Origin: Dryocosmus kuriphilus
Lineage: Eukaryota > Arthropoda > Insecta > Hymenoptera > Cynipidae
Length of the DNA stretch: 64,000 nucleotides
NCBI GenBank assembly: GCA_038277395.1
Contig: CM076189.1
Location: 107,558,154-107,622,153, forward strand
Direction of reading: 5' to 3'
The position numbers and the translations under genes are program-made. Position 1 is the stretch's first letter, and each line of letters starts with the position of its first letter. Under the pieces are notes generated by a model. The model saw only the letters and a program-made list of their open reading frames with translations. It was not told where the DNA came from and did no database searches. Below are positions 45,608 to 56,200 of the stretch, one piece after another.

Positions 45608-46094
45608 CTCATATTGCTTGACAATCGTAGAGATGCAGTAGAGAATCATCGGTTACAGTAATAACTTTAAAAAACACTGTTATTTTGTGTCTCGGTTCTA
45701 TTGGACATTCCACGATTTCTTGCGAGGTCAGAGTTTTAAAACGTGCCGTCGCACATGTATACTTTTATTCGTCTTTTGGAGAAAGCATACAATCCTCGAA
45801 GACGCTCCATATTCTCCACTGTTGCGAATACCTCACCATCGCTTGTTGATAATACAATATACTCTTTTTCAGGCAAACGCGGATATCTGCTGTTTACTTT
45901 CGTTTTAATTCCTACACGTTTTGGAAAAATCATTCTTCGAAATTCGAATATCCGGCTAAAATTGGCGTAGGGAATGAGACGTTTGTATCCAGCGTCTTCC
46001 AGTTGGTGAGAGGGAGAAACCCTGTCAGTAGGAGACCTGGGCCTTTCATGAGGAGCAGGCATGACATATGAACTCCGATCTCTGATAAGATAAT
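45608..46094 (-). pseudogene. Repeat exon U4, one frameshift
   Basis: It is 487 nt instead of 486. An extra A in the run after MCDGTF (near 45737) shifts the frame. The acceptor is TTCTTCTTACAG and the donor GAG|GTAAGAATG, the best donor of the array. Otherwise the protein is as in U3 (TDRVSPSHQLEDAGYKRLIP, ENMERLRGLYAFSKRR). Confidence 0.55.
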
Positions 46095-46240
46095 CTGTAA
46101 GAAGAAGAGAGTAATAATTTTTTTGACTATCTACTTTTATTATCATGAACAGTATATCCAGGCTGACAAAAATTGGTGAATATTTCAATACTATAAACAG
46201 TATCCCCCACTTTTCGGGGATTTAGATCCCAATCTTCTAC

Positions 46241-46726
46241 CTCTTATTGCTTCACAATCGTAGAGATGCAGTAGAGAATCATCGGTTACAGTAATAACTC
46301 TAAAAAAGTCTGTTATTTTTCGTGTCGGGTCTATTGGACATTCCACGACTTCTTGTGAGGTCAGATTTTTAAACGTGTAGTCGCACATGTGTACTTTTAT
46401 TCGTCTTTTGGAGGAAGCATACAATCCTCGAAGACGTTCCATATTCTCCACTGTTGCGAATACCTCACCATCCCTTGTTGATAATACAATATATTCTTTT
46501 TCAGCCAGAGGCGGATATGTGAGGTTTACTTTCATTCTAATTCGTTCATCTTTAGGAAAAATCATTCTCCGAAATTCGAATATCCGGCTGGAATTCGTGT
46601 ATGGAATAAGACGTTTGTATCCAGCGTCTTGAAATTGGTGAGATGGGGAAACCCTGTCAGTAGGAGACCTGGGCCTTTCATGAGGAGCAGGCATGACATA
46701 TGAACTCCGATCTCTGATAAGATAAT
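46241..46726 (-). CDS. Tandem repeat exon U3, intact, 162 codons, unknown protein
   Basis: It is exactly 486 nt with an open frame and phase 1 at both ends. The acceptor is TTCTTCTTACAG and the donor GAG|GTAGAAG. The encoded segment begins YLIRDRSSYVMPAPHERPRS and has GYKRLIPYTNSSRIFEFRRM. The core EVFATVENMERLRGLYASS is identical to P1 apart from its last residue, followed by MCDYTFKNLTSQE, and it ends LYDCEAIR. Conservation of frame, length and splice signals between this exon and P1, some 45 kb away in opposite orientation, argues for past or present selection. No domain is recognised. It is read with U1, U2, U4 and U5 on the same strand. Confidence 0.6.
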
Positions 46727-46874
46727 CTGTAAGAAGAAGAGAGTAATAATTTTTTTTTGACTATCTACTTTTATTATCATGAACAGTATATCCAGGCTGA
46801 CAAAAATTGGTGAATATTTCAATATTATAAACAGTATCCCCCACTTTTCGGGGATTTAGATCCCAATCTTCTAC

Positions 46875-47355
46875 CTCTTATTGCTTCACAATCGTAGAGA
46901 TGCAGTAGAGAATCATCGGTTACAGTAATAACTCTAAAAAGTCTGTTATTTTTGTCGGGTCTATTGGACATTCCACGACTTCTTGTGAGGTCAGATTTAA
47001 ACGTGTAGTCGCACATGTGTACTTTTATTCGTCTTTTTGGAGGAAGCATACAATCCTCGAAGACGTTCCATATTCTCCACTGTTGCGAATACCTCACCAT
47101 CCCTTGTTGATAATGCAATATATTCTTTTTCAGGCAGAGGCGGATATGTGCGGCTTACTTTCATTCTAATTCGTTCATCTTTAGGAAAAATCATTCTCCG
47201 AAATTCGAATATCCGGCTGGAATTCGTGTGTGGAATAAGACGTTTGTATCCAGCGTCTTCCTGTTGGTGAGATGGGGAAACTCTGTCAGTAGGAGACCTG
47301 GAACTTTCACCAGGAGCAGCCGCGTCATACGAACTCTGCTCCCTGACAAAAGAAT
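46875..47355 (-). pseudogene. Repeat exon U2, several indels
   Basis: It is 481 nt; small deletions near 46940-47000 and one insertion near 47035 break the frame. Splice signals are intact (TTCTTCTTGCAG and GAG|GTAGAAG). The first two thirds stay open (SFVREQSSYDAAAPGESSRS ... ENMERLRGLYASS). It shares recent sequence with U3, including the donor-side intron. Confidence 0.55.
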
Positions 47356-47504
47356 CTGCAAGAAGAAATAGAGTGATCGTTTTTTTGAGTACATACTTTT
47401 ATTATTAAGAAGAGTATCCATATAATGCCCAAAAATTTGTGAATCTTTTAATTTTGTAAACCCTATCCCCTATTTTTCTGGGTTTTAAATCCCCACCTTC
47501 CTAC

Positions 47505-47989
47505 CTCTTGTTGCTTGACAATCGTGGAGAAAACAGTAGAGAATCATCGGTTACAGTAATGACTTTAAAGAACACTGTCATTTTGTGTCTCTGTTCTATT
47601 GGACATTCCGCGACTTCTTGTGAGGTCAGAGTTTTAAACGTTCCGTCGCATATGTGTACTTTTATTCGTTTTTTGGATGGAGCATACAATCCTCGAAGAC
47701 GCTCCATATTCTCCACTGTTGCGAAAACCTCACCATCCTTGTTGATAACACAATATGTTCTTTTTCAGGCAGAGGCGGATATGTGCGGTTTAGTTTCATT
47801 TTAATGCGTTCATCTTTAGGAAAAATCAATCTTCGAAATTCGAATATCCGGCTGGAATTTGTGTAGGGAATAAGACGTTTGTATCCAGCGTCTTCCTGTT
47901 GGTGAGATGGAGAAACCCTGTCAGTAGGAGACCTGAGCTTTCCATGAGGTGCAGGCGTGATATATGAACCCGATTCCTGACAAGGGAGT
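47505..47989 (-). pseudogene. Repeat exon U1, several indels
   Basis: It is 485 nt with at least three single-base indels: after the acceptor, at CACCATCC near 47737, and near 47530. The acceptor TTCTTCTTGCAG and donor GAG|GTAGGAAG are kept. It is the first exon of the minus array as seen here. The protein is clearly of the same family (TDRVSPSHQQEDAGYKRLIP). Confidence 0.55.
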
Positions 47990-48099
47990 CTGCAAGAAGA
48001 AATGGAAGGAACATATTCTTGAGTACATACTTTTATTAGCATTCGCAGTACATAAGCCTATGATACTCAAAAATTGGTGAATCTTTTAATTTTACTCAC

Positions 48100-48320
48100 C
48101 ATATCCCCCGATTTTAGGGAAGTAGTTCCCCAAAGTCCTTCTCCTCCTCCTCCTCTTCATCATCCTCTTCAGTTGAAGTAAGCGTAAAGAAAATTCTCTG
48201 CTTCGAGGCTAGTCGCTTCACCCATAATATTAATGTCGCCTGATATTTTTACTCGCTTATGGAAAGGTACCGTTTTTTGATCAACCAATTATGAATCGTT
48301 TAAAGAAGTAATTTTTTTTG
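48100..48320 (-). pseudogene. Acidic-tailed gene fragment, inverted relative of 52025-52207
   Basis: Minus frames read DQKTVPFHKRVKISGDINI, then LEAENF. A one-base shift is then needed to enter TSTEEDDEEEEEEKDFGE and a stop. A fragment at 52025-52207 on the plus strand matches in sequence and in this order (NQKTILFHKTVKTSQTINI ... LESENLF ... acidic tail). A short basic-then-acidic C-terminus occurs in nuclear chaperones such as nucleoplasmins, but that is only a resemblance. A GTGAGT donor at 48094-48099 could join this stretch to U1. Both copies have frame breaks. Confidence 0.4.
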
Positions 48321-48646
48321 TGATTGGGGCTTAGATTGTATAAAAGTAAACCCTCAAGCTTTCCTAAATTATTTCAGACGTTCAGACCTCGGATAGGGGT
48401 CCCCTTAAGTGCCAAGTCGAAAAAAAATATATGTATTGCCTTTAGCATTGCATATTTATGTGTAATAGTGATCATGCAGCGAGCGTCAATATGCAAATGA
48501 GGAAATGCAATTTGGCCAGTTCATTAGATATGGTCTCGTTGTATATTAAAATAGTCAAGCTGCATGCCGTAACTTACATATTTACCCTCACTGTGTGATT
48601 ATTGATACACATAAACGCGTAATGTTTAAGTAGAATTTATATATAT
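48321..48646. other. Non-coding, nothing recognised
   Basis: AT-rich DNA between the acidic-tail fragment and the second TG...CA element. No repeat family or ORF was identified. Confidence 0.4.
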
Positions 48647-49199
48647 TGACACTATTATTTCAATAATCTAATAATGATGGCCCCTATCGGCACCAAATTT
48701 CAGGATTCTCACACGATACTACAAAACTTTCCCGGGCGCCAGACCTTTCTCGGGTCAACTGTACAAACTCAATACCAAACAACCAGAAAAAAAACCTAAC
48801 CTAACCAGGATTTAAAACCGACATGATTACAGATTAAGAGCTCAAAAATAGTGCATCACTCAATAATAATGAAATTTACTCAAAAAAAAACTCAAACACT
48901 TCCTGGAACTTAGTGTACAGGAAATTTATTCCGCTATGCTAGCACGGCATAACGCAAATTGGTAGAGGGGGTGGTTCGTGTCGTTAAAGGTTCACAAAAG
49001 AAAAAGACAGCCAATTAAACTCATTTTAAAAATTATAAAAATTTATTCTTCGCAAGAGACATTGAAATTTCATCATAAAAAATTGAACCTCGCGGACATA
49101 AGAATTGATCAATATACTCAATCTATGGACTCATTTCCCTTCACTCCACGACTCATGATAAAGGACGAACCTGCAATTCAGGGCGACGCAAATTCATAA

Positions 49200-49420
49200 A
49201 GCAAAAGCGGACATCAAAATCAGCAAAATAGGGTAACAAAAATCAGCAATAACGGGTATCATAATTATCAAAATAGGACAAAAATCAGCAATAAAGGATA
49301 TCAGGAATATCAATATAGGACAACAAAATCAGCAATAAAGGGCATCGTAGATACCAATATAGGACAACAGAATCAGCAATAAAGTGTATCATAATCAGCA
49401 ATAAAGGGGGAATCACAGAT
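49200..49420 (+). repeat. Minisatellite of AATCAGCAATAAAGG-type units
   Basis: Diverged units of about 40 bp built from 'ATCAGCAATAAAGGG' and 'ATAGGACAACA', within the second TG...CA element. Confidence 0.65.
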
Positions 49421-49992
49421 TCAGCAAGCACATATTATAAAATTCAGAAAATCACAGGGGAGACAAATTCGGCCCTAGTGAAGAAATATGGGGAGTCAGC
49501 AAATTTAGGCAGCAAGGAAACAGTCTGTGTCCACGTGCTCAATATATTTTAAAGAAGAACATCAAAAGGAAATCAAACAATCAAACTAATAGCCGTGAGC
49601 ACAGAGGTTTCACAAGGAATAAACAGAGTACTATACCGGAGTTCGAGTCGCGGCACAATCTACGTCGTGACGGCTTTCTCTCAGAGACAATGGCGATCGG
49701 ATGGCAGGTTCCACTTCTAGGGTCACAGTCCGGGAAGAGAGTGGCGAGTGAAGCCACGCAGTTCTGTATATAGACTCGGTCAAGCGGACGCCTTGACGGA
49801 GATTGACGCTGATTGTTCGGGGAGTTACGCATGACAATATCGCCAACTTACGTCGAGGCGCGAAAAGTGTGGAATTACAATATGATTTCTCGTCTAACTG
49901 CCAACTATTAATACATAAGTATAAGTCGATGTTTGAGACGAAGTCTTTCCTCACCGAAAATACTGTAAATTAACAAAATCAAATAAACTAAA

Positions 49993-50130
49993 GGCTCACC
50001 AGGTAAGAATATGGATCTTGCCAAACAGAATAAAATACAGCACAGGCTTACCATGTAAAAAAATATGGATCTTGCCAAACAGAATAAAATACAGCACAGG
50101 CTCACCAGTTAAAACTATGGTTCTTGCCAA
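49993..50130 (+). repeat. Tandem repeat, about 53 bp period, 2.6 copies
   Basis: Units contain ATATGGATCTTGCCAAACAG and AATAAAATACAGCACAGGCT. The first two copies are nearly identical, so the duplication is recent. Confidence 0.75.
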
Positions 50131-50566
50131 AAAGTCCAATAATTTACTTTAGATATTTCGGGCTCTGGGCTACAGAGGTCTCACTAGCATTGCTGGAGAT
50201 TGACCGCGCATCCTTCTTGACCCATGATGATGCGACGTTGGCCAGTGACGTAGAAAGAATCAGCGGGGCGAGGGTGTGTTCGCAGCAATACTTATCATCC
50301 TTTGGCTGGACATCATCAAACGAACTTCTTGGGTGTTTCCTTGGAAATCGATGACCCTTATATCCTACAGTAGATGTTCATCTCCGAGAAAATAGGACAA
50401 CAAAAAAAAAAACGAATCAGCCTTATATTACAAAATAAAATTGTATTAAGTGGAACGAGTCATGGAGCGCTTGTGTGTGACTCCTGAAGTGCCAAGTTTT
50501 GAATTTAACGCGGAAAATAGTAATTCTTGTGTGTTGTAAAAATTGCAACATCACAATATGTATGTA

Positions 50567-51890
50567 CGAGGGCCTACCCAAAAGAAACCGAACTACTTTT
50601 GTACAAAGTTATTATTTTGATTTTTCTACAAAAAACATTTAATCTCCTTCAAAGTACTCTCCATTGGAGACAATATACTTATCTAATCTTTTATTCCACT
50701 GTTCGAAACATTTTTTAAGTTCCTCTTTTGTGATGCTTGACAGCGCCTCCGTCGTTTTTTCCTTCACTTCAGCTACGTCCGCAAAACGCTTTCCTTTCAT
50801 GTCCCTTTTCATTCGGGGGAATAAAAAAAAGTCACAGGGGGCTAAATCGGGTGAATAGGGTGGGTGAGGAACAGTGGCCGTGCTATTTTTGGTCAAAAAT
50901 CGGTGCACAGGAAGAGCTGTGTGAGCAGGGGCGTTGTCGTGGTGGAAAAACCAGTCCCCCGACTGCCACAAATCAGGCCTTTTCCGTCGTAAACTGTTGC
51001 GCAATCTTTTCAAGACTTCCAGGTAAAATGCCTGATTACCTGTCTGACCCGGTGGAACAAATTCTGAATGGACGACTCCTCTCACATCGAAAAAACAAAT
51101 GAGCATCGTCTTAATGTTTGACCTCACCTGACGAGCTTTTTTAGGGCGAGGCGAATTTTGAGTCTTCCATTGACTTGACTGTTGCTTAGTTTCAGGATCG
51201 TATCCATAACACCACGATTCGTCACCTGTTATGACCTTGGAAAAAAAAGTTTGGATCATTTTGGAATTCCTCCTTCAAAGCAGAGCATGCTTGCACGCGG
51301 CCTTGTTTTTGCTCTGCAGTCAGCAGTCGGGGAACAAATTTTGCAGCCACCCTTCTCATCCCCAAATCTTCACTTAGAATTCTCTGTACTGAACTCCAAC
51401 TCACGCCAGATTTCTCCACAACTTCTTCGATGGTCCTTCGTCGATCTTCCAGGATGATTTCACGAATTTTTCTAACATTTTCGTCGGTTCGGGCCGTCGA
51501 AGGACGTCCAGAGCGAGGTTGATCGTCAATTGACATTTCCCCACTTTTAAAACGAGAAAACCACTCGAACACTTGAGTTTTTCCCATAGCATCATCCTTG
51601 TAGGCCGTTTTTAACATTTGAAGAGTTTCTGTGCCCGTTTTCCCGAGCAGGAAGCAAAACCTCACGTTGGCACGCTGATCACGAAAATCAACCATCACAA
51701 AAAACGACGAGCGCGCAAAGCAACAGTCACAAAAAAAATTACACACACCAAATGCAACCTTACACAGTGATAGCAGTTGGCATACTAACTGGTGAAAAGT
51801 GCCTCTACACGCACCTACCGGCAAAAACCCGGTACTACAACAACTCCGCTCCCCACAGCATCAGTTCGGTTTCTTTTGGGTAGGCCCTCG
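50567..51890 (-). mobile_element. Mariner element 3, full length
   Basis: A 1324 bp mariner has perfect 28 bp terminal inverted repeats and flanking TA (50565-50566, 51891-51892). It inserted 11 bp beyond the second TG...CA element. Its transposase has the complete catalytic triad but one frameshift. Confidence 0.9.
50639..51695 (-). pseudogene. Mariner 3 transposase, single homopolymer frameshift
   Basis: It reads MVDFRDQ from 51695 through the DNA-binding half and into NDPNFFF. There a run of eight T (51241-51248 as A on plus) stands where element 1 has seven. The frame then continues as FSKVITGDESW to the end. D158, D253 and D288 (SPDLAPCDFF) are all Asp. One base separates this copy from an open frame. 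Confidence 0.85.
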
Positions 51891-51906
51891 TATATACTTC
51901 ACTCGC

Positions 51907-51939
51907 CACTGAAGAGGACTCCCAACCGACGTCGAAACG
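51907..51939 (+). other. CACTGAAGA...GACGTCGAAACG motif
   Basis: Directly right of mariner 3, CACTGAAGAGGACTCC is followed by CGACGTCGAAACGC. This resembles the conserved stem and GAAAC motif found in Penelope-like terminal sequences with hammerhead ribozymes. However, CTGAAGA replaces the CTGATGA core, so ribozyme activity is unlikely. It is a probable retroelement scrap. Confidence 0.3.
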
Positions 51940-52024
51940 CCTGCAATACTTTAGCAAAGGGTCTAGGTACATTCTTATTAAATTTACACACTAATTTCTA
52001 GCAAAAGATATCTTTTAACCTATT

Positions 52025-52207
52025 AATAATTGGGTCAATCAAAAAACTATATTATTCCATAAAACAGTAAAGACGTCACAAACCATTAATATTATAGGTC
52101 CTCTGAATTCCCTCGAATCAGAGAATCTTTTCAATGTTGCTTAAACTGTCGAGGTGGATGAGGAGGAGGAATGTGAACAGAAGGAGGTGGAGGAAGATGA
52201 GGATTAG
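52025..52207 (+). pseudogene. Acidic-tailed gene fragment, plus copy
   Basis: One frame from 52025 reads NNWVNQKTILFHKTVKTSQT, INIIGPLNSLESENLFNVA, a TAA at 52142-52144, then TVEVDEEEECEQKEVEEDED and TAG at 52205-52207. It matches 48100-48320 (minus). Because frame and tail are collinear across the stop, this is a single-stop pseudogene or a 3' exon end. The family is unknown. Confidence 0.4.
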
Positions 52208-52318
52208 TTAAATGAAATACTCGTCATGTTTCATATTATTGAATACCTCACAAATACCTTGATTTTTGCATATCTGATCTGAGCAATTAATTCGAAACAT
52301 GCCAGCCTGTTTACTTAC

Positions 52319-52402
52319 GAGCATGTTCGGATCCGTCCCCTACTGGTAAATCATTACTGTCCAGTGGAAAATTCAGATCGAAGCATCCGGTTCCTTCCGC
52401 AC
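52319..52402 (-). CDS. Candidate small upstream exon, 84 nt, phase 1-1
   Basis: The minus strand shows a pyrimidine-rich acceptor (CTTTCTCTTTTTTTACCAAATCAG) and a strong donor (CTC|GTAAGTAAAC) 84 nt apart. Only one frame is open (AEGTGCFDLNFPLDSNDLPV, then GDGSEHA). It starts and ends in phase 1, the same as the repeat exons of the minus array downstream. It could be an upstream exon of that gene, with a 4.3 kb intron holding the TG...CA element and mariner 3. Chance occurrence cannot be excluded. Confidence 0.4.
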
Positions 52403-52799
52403 CTGATTTGGTAAAAAAAGAGAAAGCTAGTTAACAGAGGAATTTTATTGGCGCAAACCGTCTAGCTTAAGGTCCAAAAGGTGCCCTAAGAGAATAATAT
52501 ATTTAAAAAGTTTAAACCTTTAATATTTCTGGAAAATGATAGAAAAACGTGAAAAAAGTGAACTTTTGAACATTTTCTTTTTTCAGACAGTCTCATGATC
52601 CAAGTACCTATACAATGATTAACCTGTATAAAATTCCCTGTAAAAATAAAAAATTGAATTTTGCTTCTCTAACGGTTTCGTACTTATGGTTCTGAGTTAG
52701 GTCTTCAGTCAGTCATTTCATCAAAAACAGAGTATTTTGTTCCAAAAACATTATTCGCCTAAAGTAAATTTCCGAGGGCCATAACTACGAAACTTTTCA

Positions 52800-53480
52800 G
52801 ATTAGAAATTACATTTTTTTTCCAGTTTTGTAGCGAATTTTATATTCTTTAATTCTTGTACAGGCACTTTATATTTGGAATAGCCCCTTTTAGTACAAGT
52901 CAGTCGAGACTTTAAAAACCCCTTTAAAATCGAGTAAAGTAACTTAAATTCCTTAAAACCCCTTATAACGTCAAATCTCTTAAAATTCGAAAAATCCCCA
53001 AAATGCCTTAAGATCATTAAACCCCCTCAAATCTCCTTTAAATCCTTATAAATGGTTAAAGCCCTTGAAAATCATAAAATCGCTTAAATACCATAAATCC
53101 CTTCAAGATTTTAAATCGTTTGAAATCCTCTAAAACCCCCTAAACCTCTTAACCTTCTTAATTCCTTTAATTACCTTAATCACTTAAAACCTCAAAACCC
53201 TTAAAATTCTAAGAAATCGCTAAATCTTTTTAAACACATAAAACTCTTAAACCTCTTAGCAACACATTAAACCCTAAAATGCATAAAATTAATAAACTCC
53301 TAAAACCATTTTAAATCCCTGTGTCCACATAAATCTCTGAGAGTCTCTTAAATGCCTTAAATCTCATAATGTTCCTTAAAACTCTTAAAATCACTTAAAA
53401 CCCTTAAAATCCTTTAAAATCGTTGGAATGCGAAAGCTGCTTTAATTTTTAAAGCTACTTCTTTGATTCTGTTACAATTT
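52800..53480. repeat. Degenerate CCTTAAAATCC-type short repeat
   Basis: Short words of the form CTTAAAATCC and CCTTAAAACCC recur with spacing near 20 bp. No gene is present. It is similar in style to R but differs in its core word. Confidence 0.55.
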
Positions 53481-54200
53481 TGAAATTACAGATTACAAAA
53501 TTTAATGTTAAAGCGTTAAAAGTTTAATAATATTTTTTTATTTCCTTTTTTTCTGACATATGTGAACTTTGGATGAAGAGACACTTGTAGGAACGATGAA
53601 TTCAGAATGGAAGCTGTTAAGTAAAAATGTTTAAGAACACAGGTATGTAATATTTTTTATGAATAATAATAATTATAGGAATCTTTTACACTTTCATCTA
53701 AGGTGAGGCAAGCACACGAATGTGAGAGATATTATTTTCGTAAAAATCTTCTTTTTATTTAACAGAAACGTTGATAAAATAACGGAAACTAATTTTTTTT
53801 AAGAAATACGTGTCTCGATTAATGGCTGCTTTATGCACTCTCCTTTACGACTTTGTCTGATGAACATGTGTTATGTATTGTTTAAAAAAATACACTCAAG
53901 TCACGAATATGTTGGCTCTCACATTACAAAATTTTCCATATTTACTAGACTGATTACAGACAAACATTAGAAAATTAAAATTATTGAAGATTACAATTTT
54001 TGTTAAAATTTGCATGATATAGTGAGTAAAAAGGAATTTTGCAAATTTTCCATATCCCTTAAGTCTCCGTTTTCCTTATAAAAGTTCAATTAATGAAAAA
54101 GGAAAATTTGTTTAAAGCAACTTTACCACTGTGTAAAGAACATATATAACTTTATTTACATTCAAATTTTTTTAAAACCCGTTTAGAGACTTTTAAAGGA
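53481..54200. other. AT-rich non-coding DNA
   Basis: No gene, repeat boundary or regulatory element was recognised. Confidence 0.4.
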
Positions 54201-56200
54201 ATTTTAAATTCCAAAAATAAAATTTTCATAAATATTTTCTCAGTTCTCTATATAATTACATCAATCAAAATTTAATTGCATGCATTTTCTTTTGAAAATT
54301 AAAAAAAAAATTTATTTAGCTATGTTGAAAAAGCTTAAAGGGACTGATTAATCAAACGTCTTAAGAGGCTTTATTAAGATTTTAAAGGATTCTCGGAATG
54401 AATTTAGAAATTATAAGCTTAAAAGTTTTAAAAATTGTTCTAAGTTTCTTATTTTATATTGAGGAAACATTAATCTGTATAAATGAAAGAAATTTTATTT
54501 AATATTTTAAGCTTTTTGGAAAAGTCTACGGTCATATATGAAATTTAGAAACTTAAATCATTTTTGAGAAACTTCATCAATTTTTTATCTAGATATCTTG
54601 AAATCTCGTCATTTTTCAATTTTTCTGAATTTTTTGGAAATAAGTTAAAATAGCTCAAAATACTTCAAAATTCGAAAAATACAGAAAAATACTTGAAACC
54701 TCTGGAAATACTTAAGAACCTCTTGAAATGTTTTAGAATATTTTAAAATAACTTAAAATCTTTAAAGTTCCTCTGAAAGCCTTTGAAAGCCTCCAAGTTC
54801 ATTCGAAATGACTTAAAATCTCTTGGAAATCCAGAAGCTTTTCTAAGTTATTTTGAAATCCTGTAAAATTAACTAAAATAATTTCATGTTGCTTAAATTT
54901 ATGCAAATCTCTTGAAAATGCTTCAAAATACTTGAAAGCCTCTTTAAATATTTTTAAATCCCTTGAAATACCTTAAAGTACATAAAAATCTCTTATAATA
55001 CTTTGAAATTTCTTTTAGTACTTTAAAGTCTATTAATATTTTTTCAAATCTTTTCAAATCTTTTCAAAATCCTTGTAGATTCTTTAAAATCAACTTAAGT
55101 CTCCTGAAACACATTAAATTATCTTTGAGTCCATCAAAATTCCTTCAAATACCTTCAAATCGCTTAAAATAGTTTATAATTCTATCAAGTTTTAAAAGCA
55201 ATTTTTAAATCAATTCAAATATGTTAATGTATATTTAAAATTACTTTAAATTCTCCAAAATCACTTTAAATCAATTTAGCTCCTTTAGAATATTTTGTGA
55301 CTCAGTAAAACCTCTTGAAAACTCTAAAATATCACTCAAAATCTCTAAAATGTTCCAAAGTTCCTTAGAAGTCCCTTAAATTCCTTAAAAATCGTTCAGA
55401 ATGGCTTGAAGTATCATTAAAATCGTGAAGCTCTGGTGCATTCATTTTAAATCATTTCAAATTACTTAAAATCTACTTAAGTCTCCTAAATCAAGAGATT
55501 TCAGAGGAAACAGATTTTACATAATTTTATAAGATTAGAAAATGTTTCAAATATCGAGCATTTCAAAGAATTTTGTGGAATTCCAGAGAAATTTCACGAA
55601 TTTTAAACGGTGTCATATTTCATAAAGATCTCATGCAATTTTTACGGGATTTCAAGATATTTAAAAGATGTTAAGTTATTGGAGAATATTTCAAAGAATT
55701 TCAAGAAATTTACACAACTTCAACAGACTTCAAATAACTGTTAAGTATTTCCAAATATTTAAAAGAATTTTAGAGCATTTCAAGGAATTTCCAAAGAATC
55801 GAATGATTTTATTGAAGCTACACGGATTTCAAATATTCCTACTTACATATTTAGATTTGGTACGATTACCAAAAATTAAAAAAGTACATGATTTCAAGAC
55901 TTTAAAATATTCAAAAACACTCCCAAGAATTTTAAAAGACTCAAAATTTTTCTATAATTTGTACAATTTTGAAAGATTTCAAGAAGTTGTAGGGATTTCA
56001 AGGAATTTTATAAGCTTTTAAGCACTTTACTGAATCTTCAATAGCACAAACGATTTCAATAAATTTCAACTGATTTATTCATATCTCAATCAACTTTAAC
56101 AAAATTCAAAAATTTCAGGTGATTTTAACAGACTTTAGCAAATTACTAACGAACTTTAAGGAATAGATTAAATTGTATTTCAAATGGTTTCTAATTATTA
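54201..56200 (-). repeat. AT-rich degenerate repeat R3, inverted
   Basis: It matches R1 and R2 in the opposite orientation, for example 54430-54500 (revcomp of the GAAACTTAGAA block) and 55440-55650. It holds the mariner 1 empty site at 55031-55032. The ORF at 55668-56021 is a low-complexity artefact. Confidence 0.6.

Larger units (their letters stand above)
48647..50555. mobile_element. Second TG...CA element, 1.9 kb
   Basis: It ends in TTGCAACATCACA like the element at 29356-31909 and shares the CGGGCGCCAG and GGTAGAGGGGGTGGTTC blocks in the same order. ATAT flanks both sides (48643-48646, 50556-50559), though the left flank is itself (AT)n. It encodes no recognisable protein. The left end is inferred from the flank and TG start and is less certain. 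Confidence 0.55.

Noticed and set aside
49200..49420. Regular repeats that could suggest a CRISPR array
   Set aside because: Units are diverged, adjoining and without unique spacers, and the DNA is eukaryotic; this is a minisatellite.
51907..51939. Hammerhead ribozyme
   Set aside because: The CUGAUGA core is CTGAAGA and stem pairing is poor; only a motif resemblance is kept.
55668..56021. 117-codon ORF
   Set aside because: Lies in the R repeat; the sequence is made of repeated FK/LK-type words from degenerate AATTTCAAG units.
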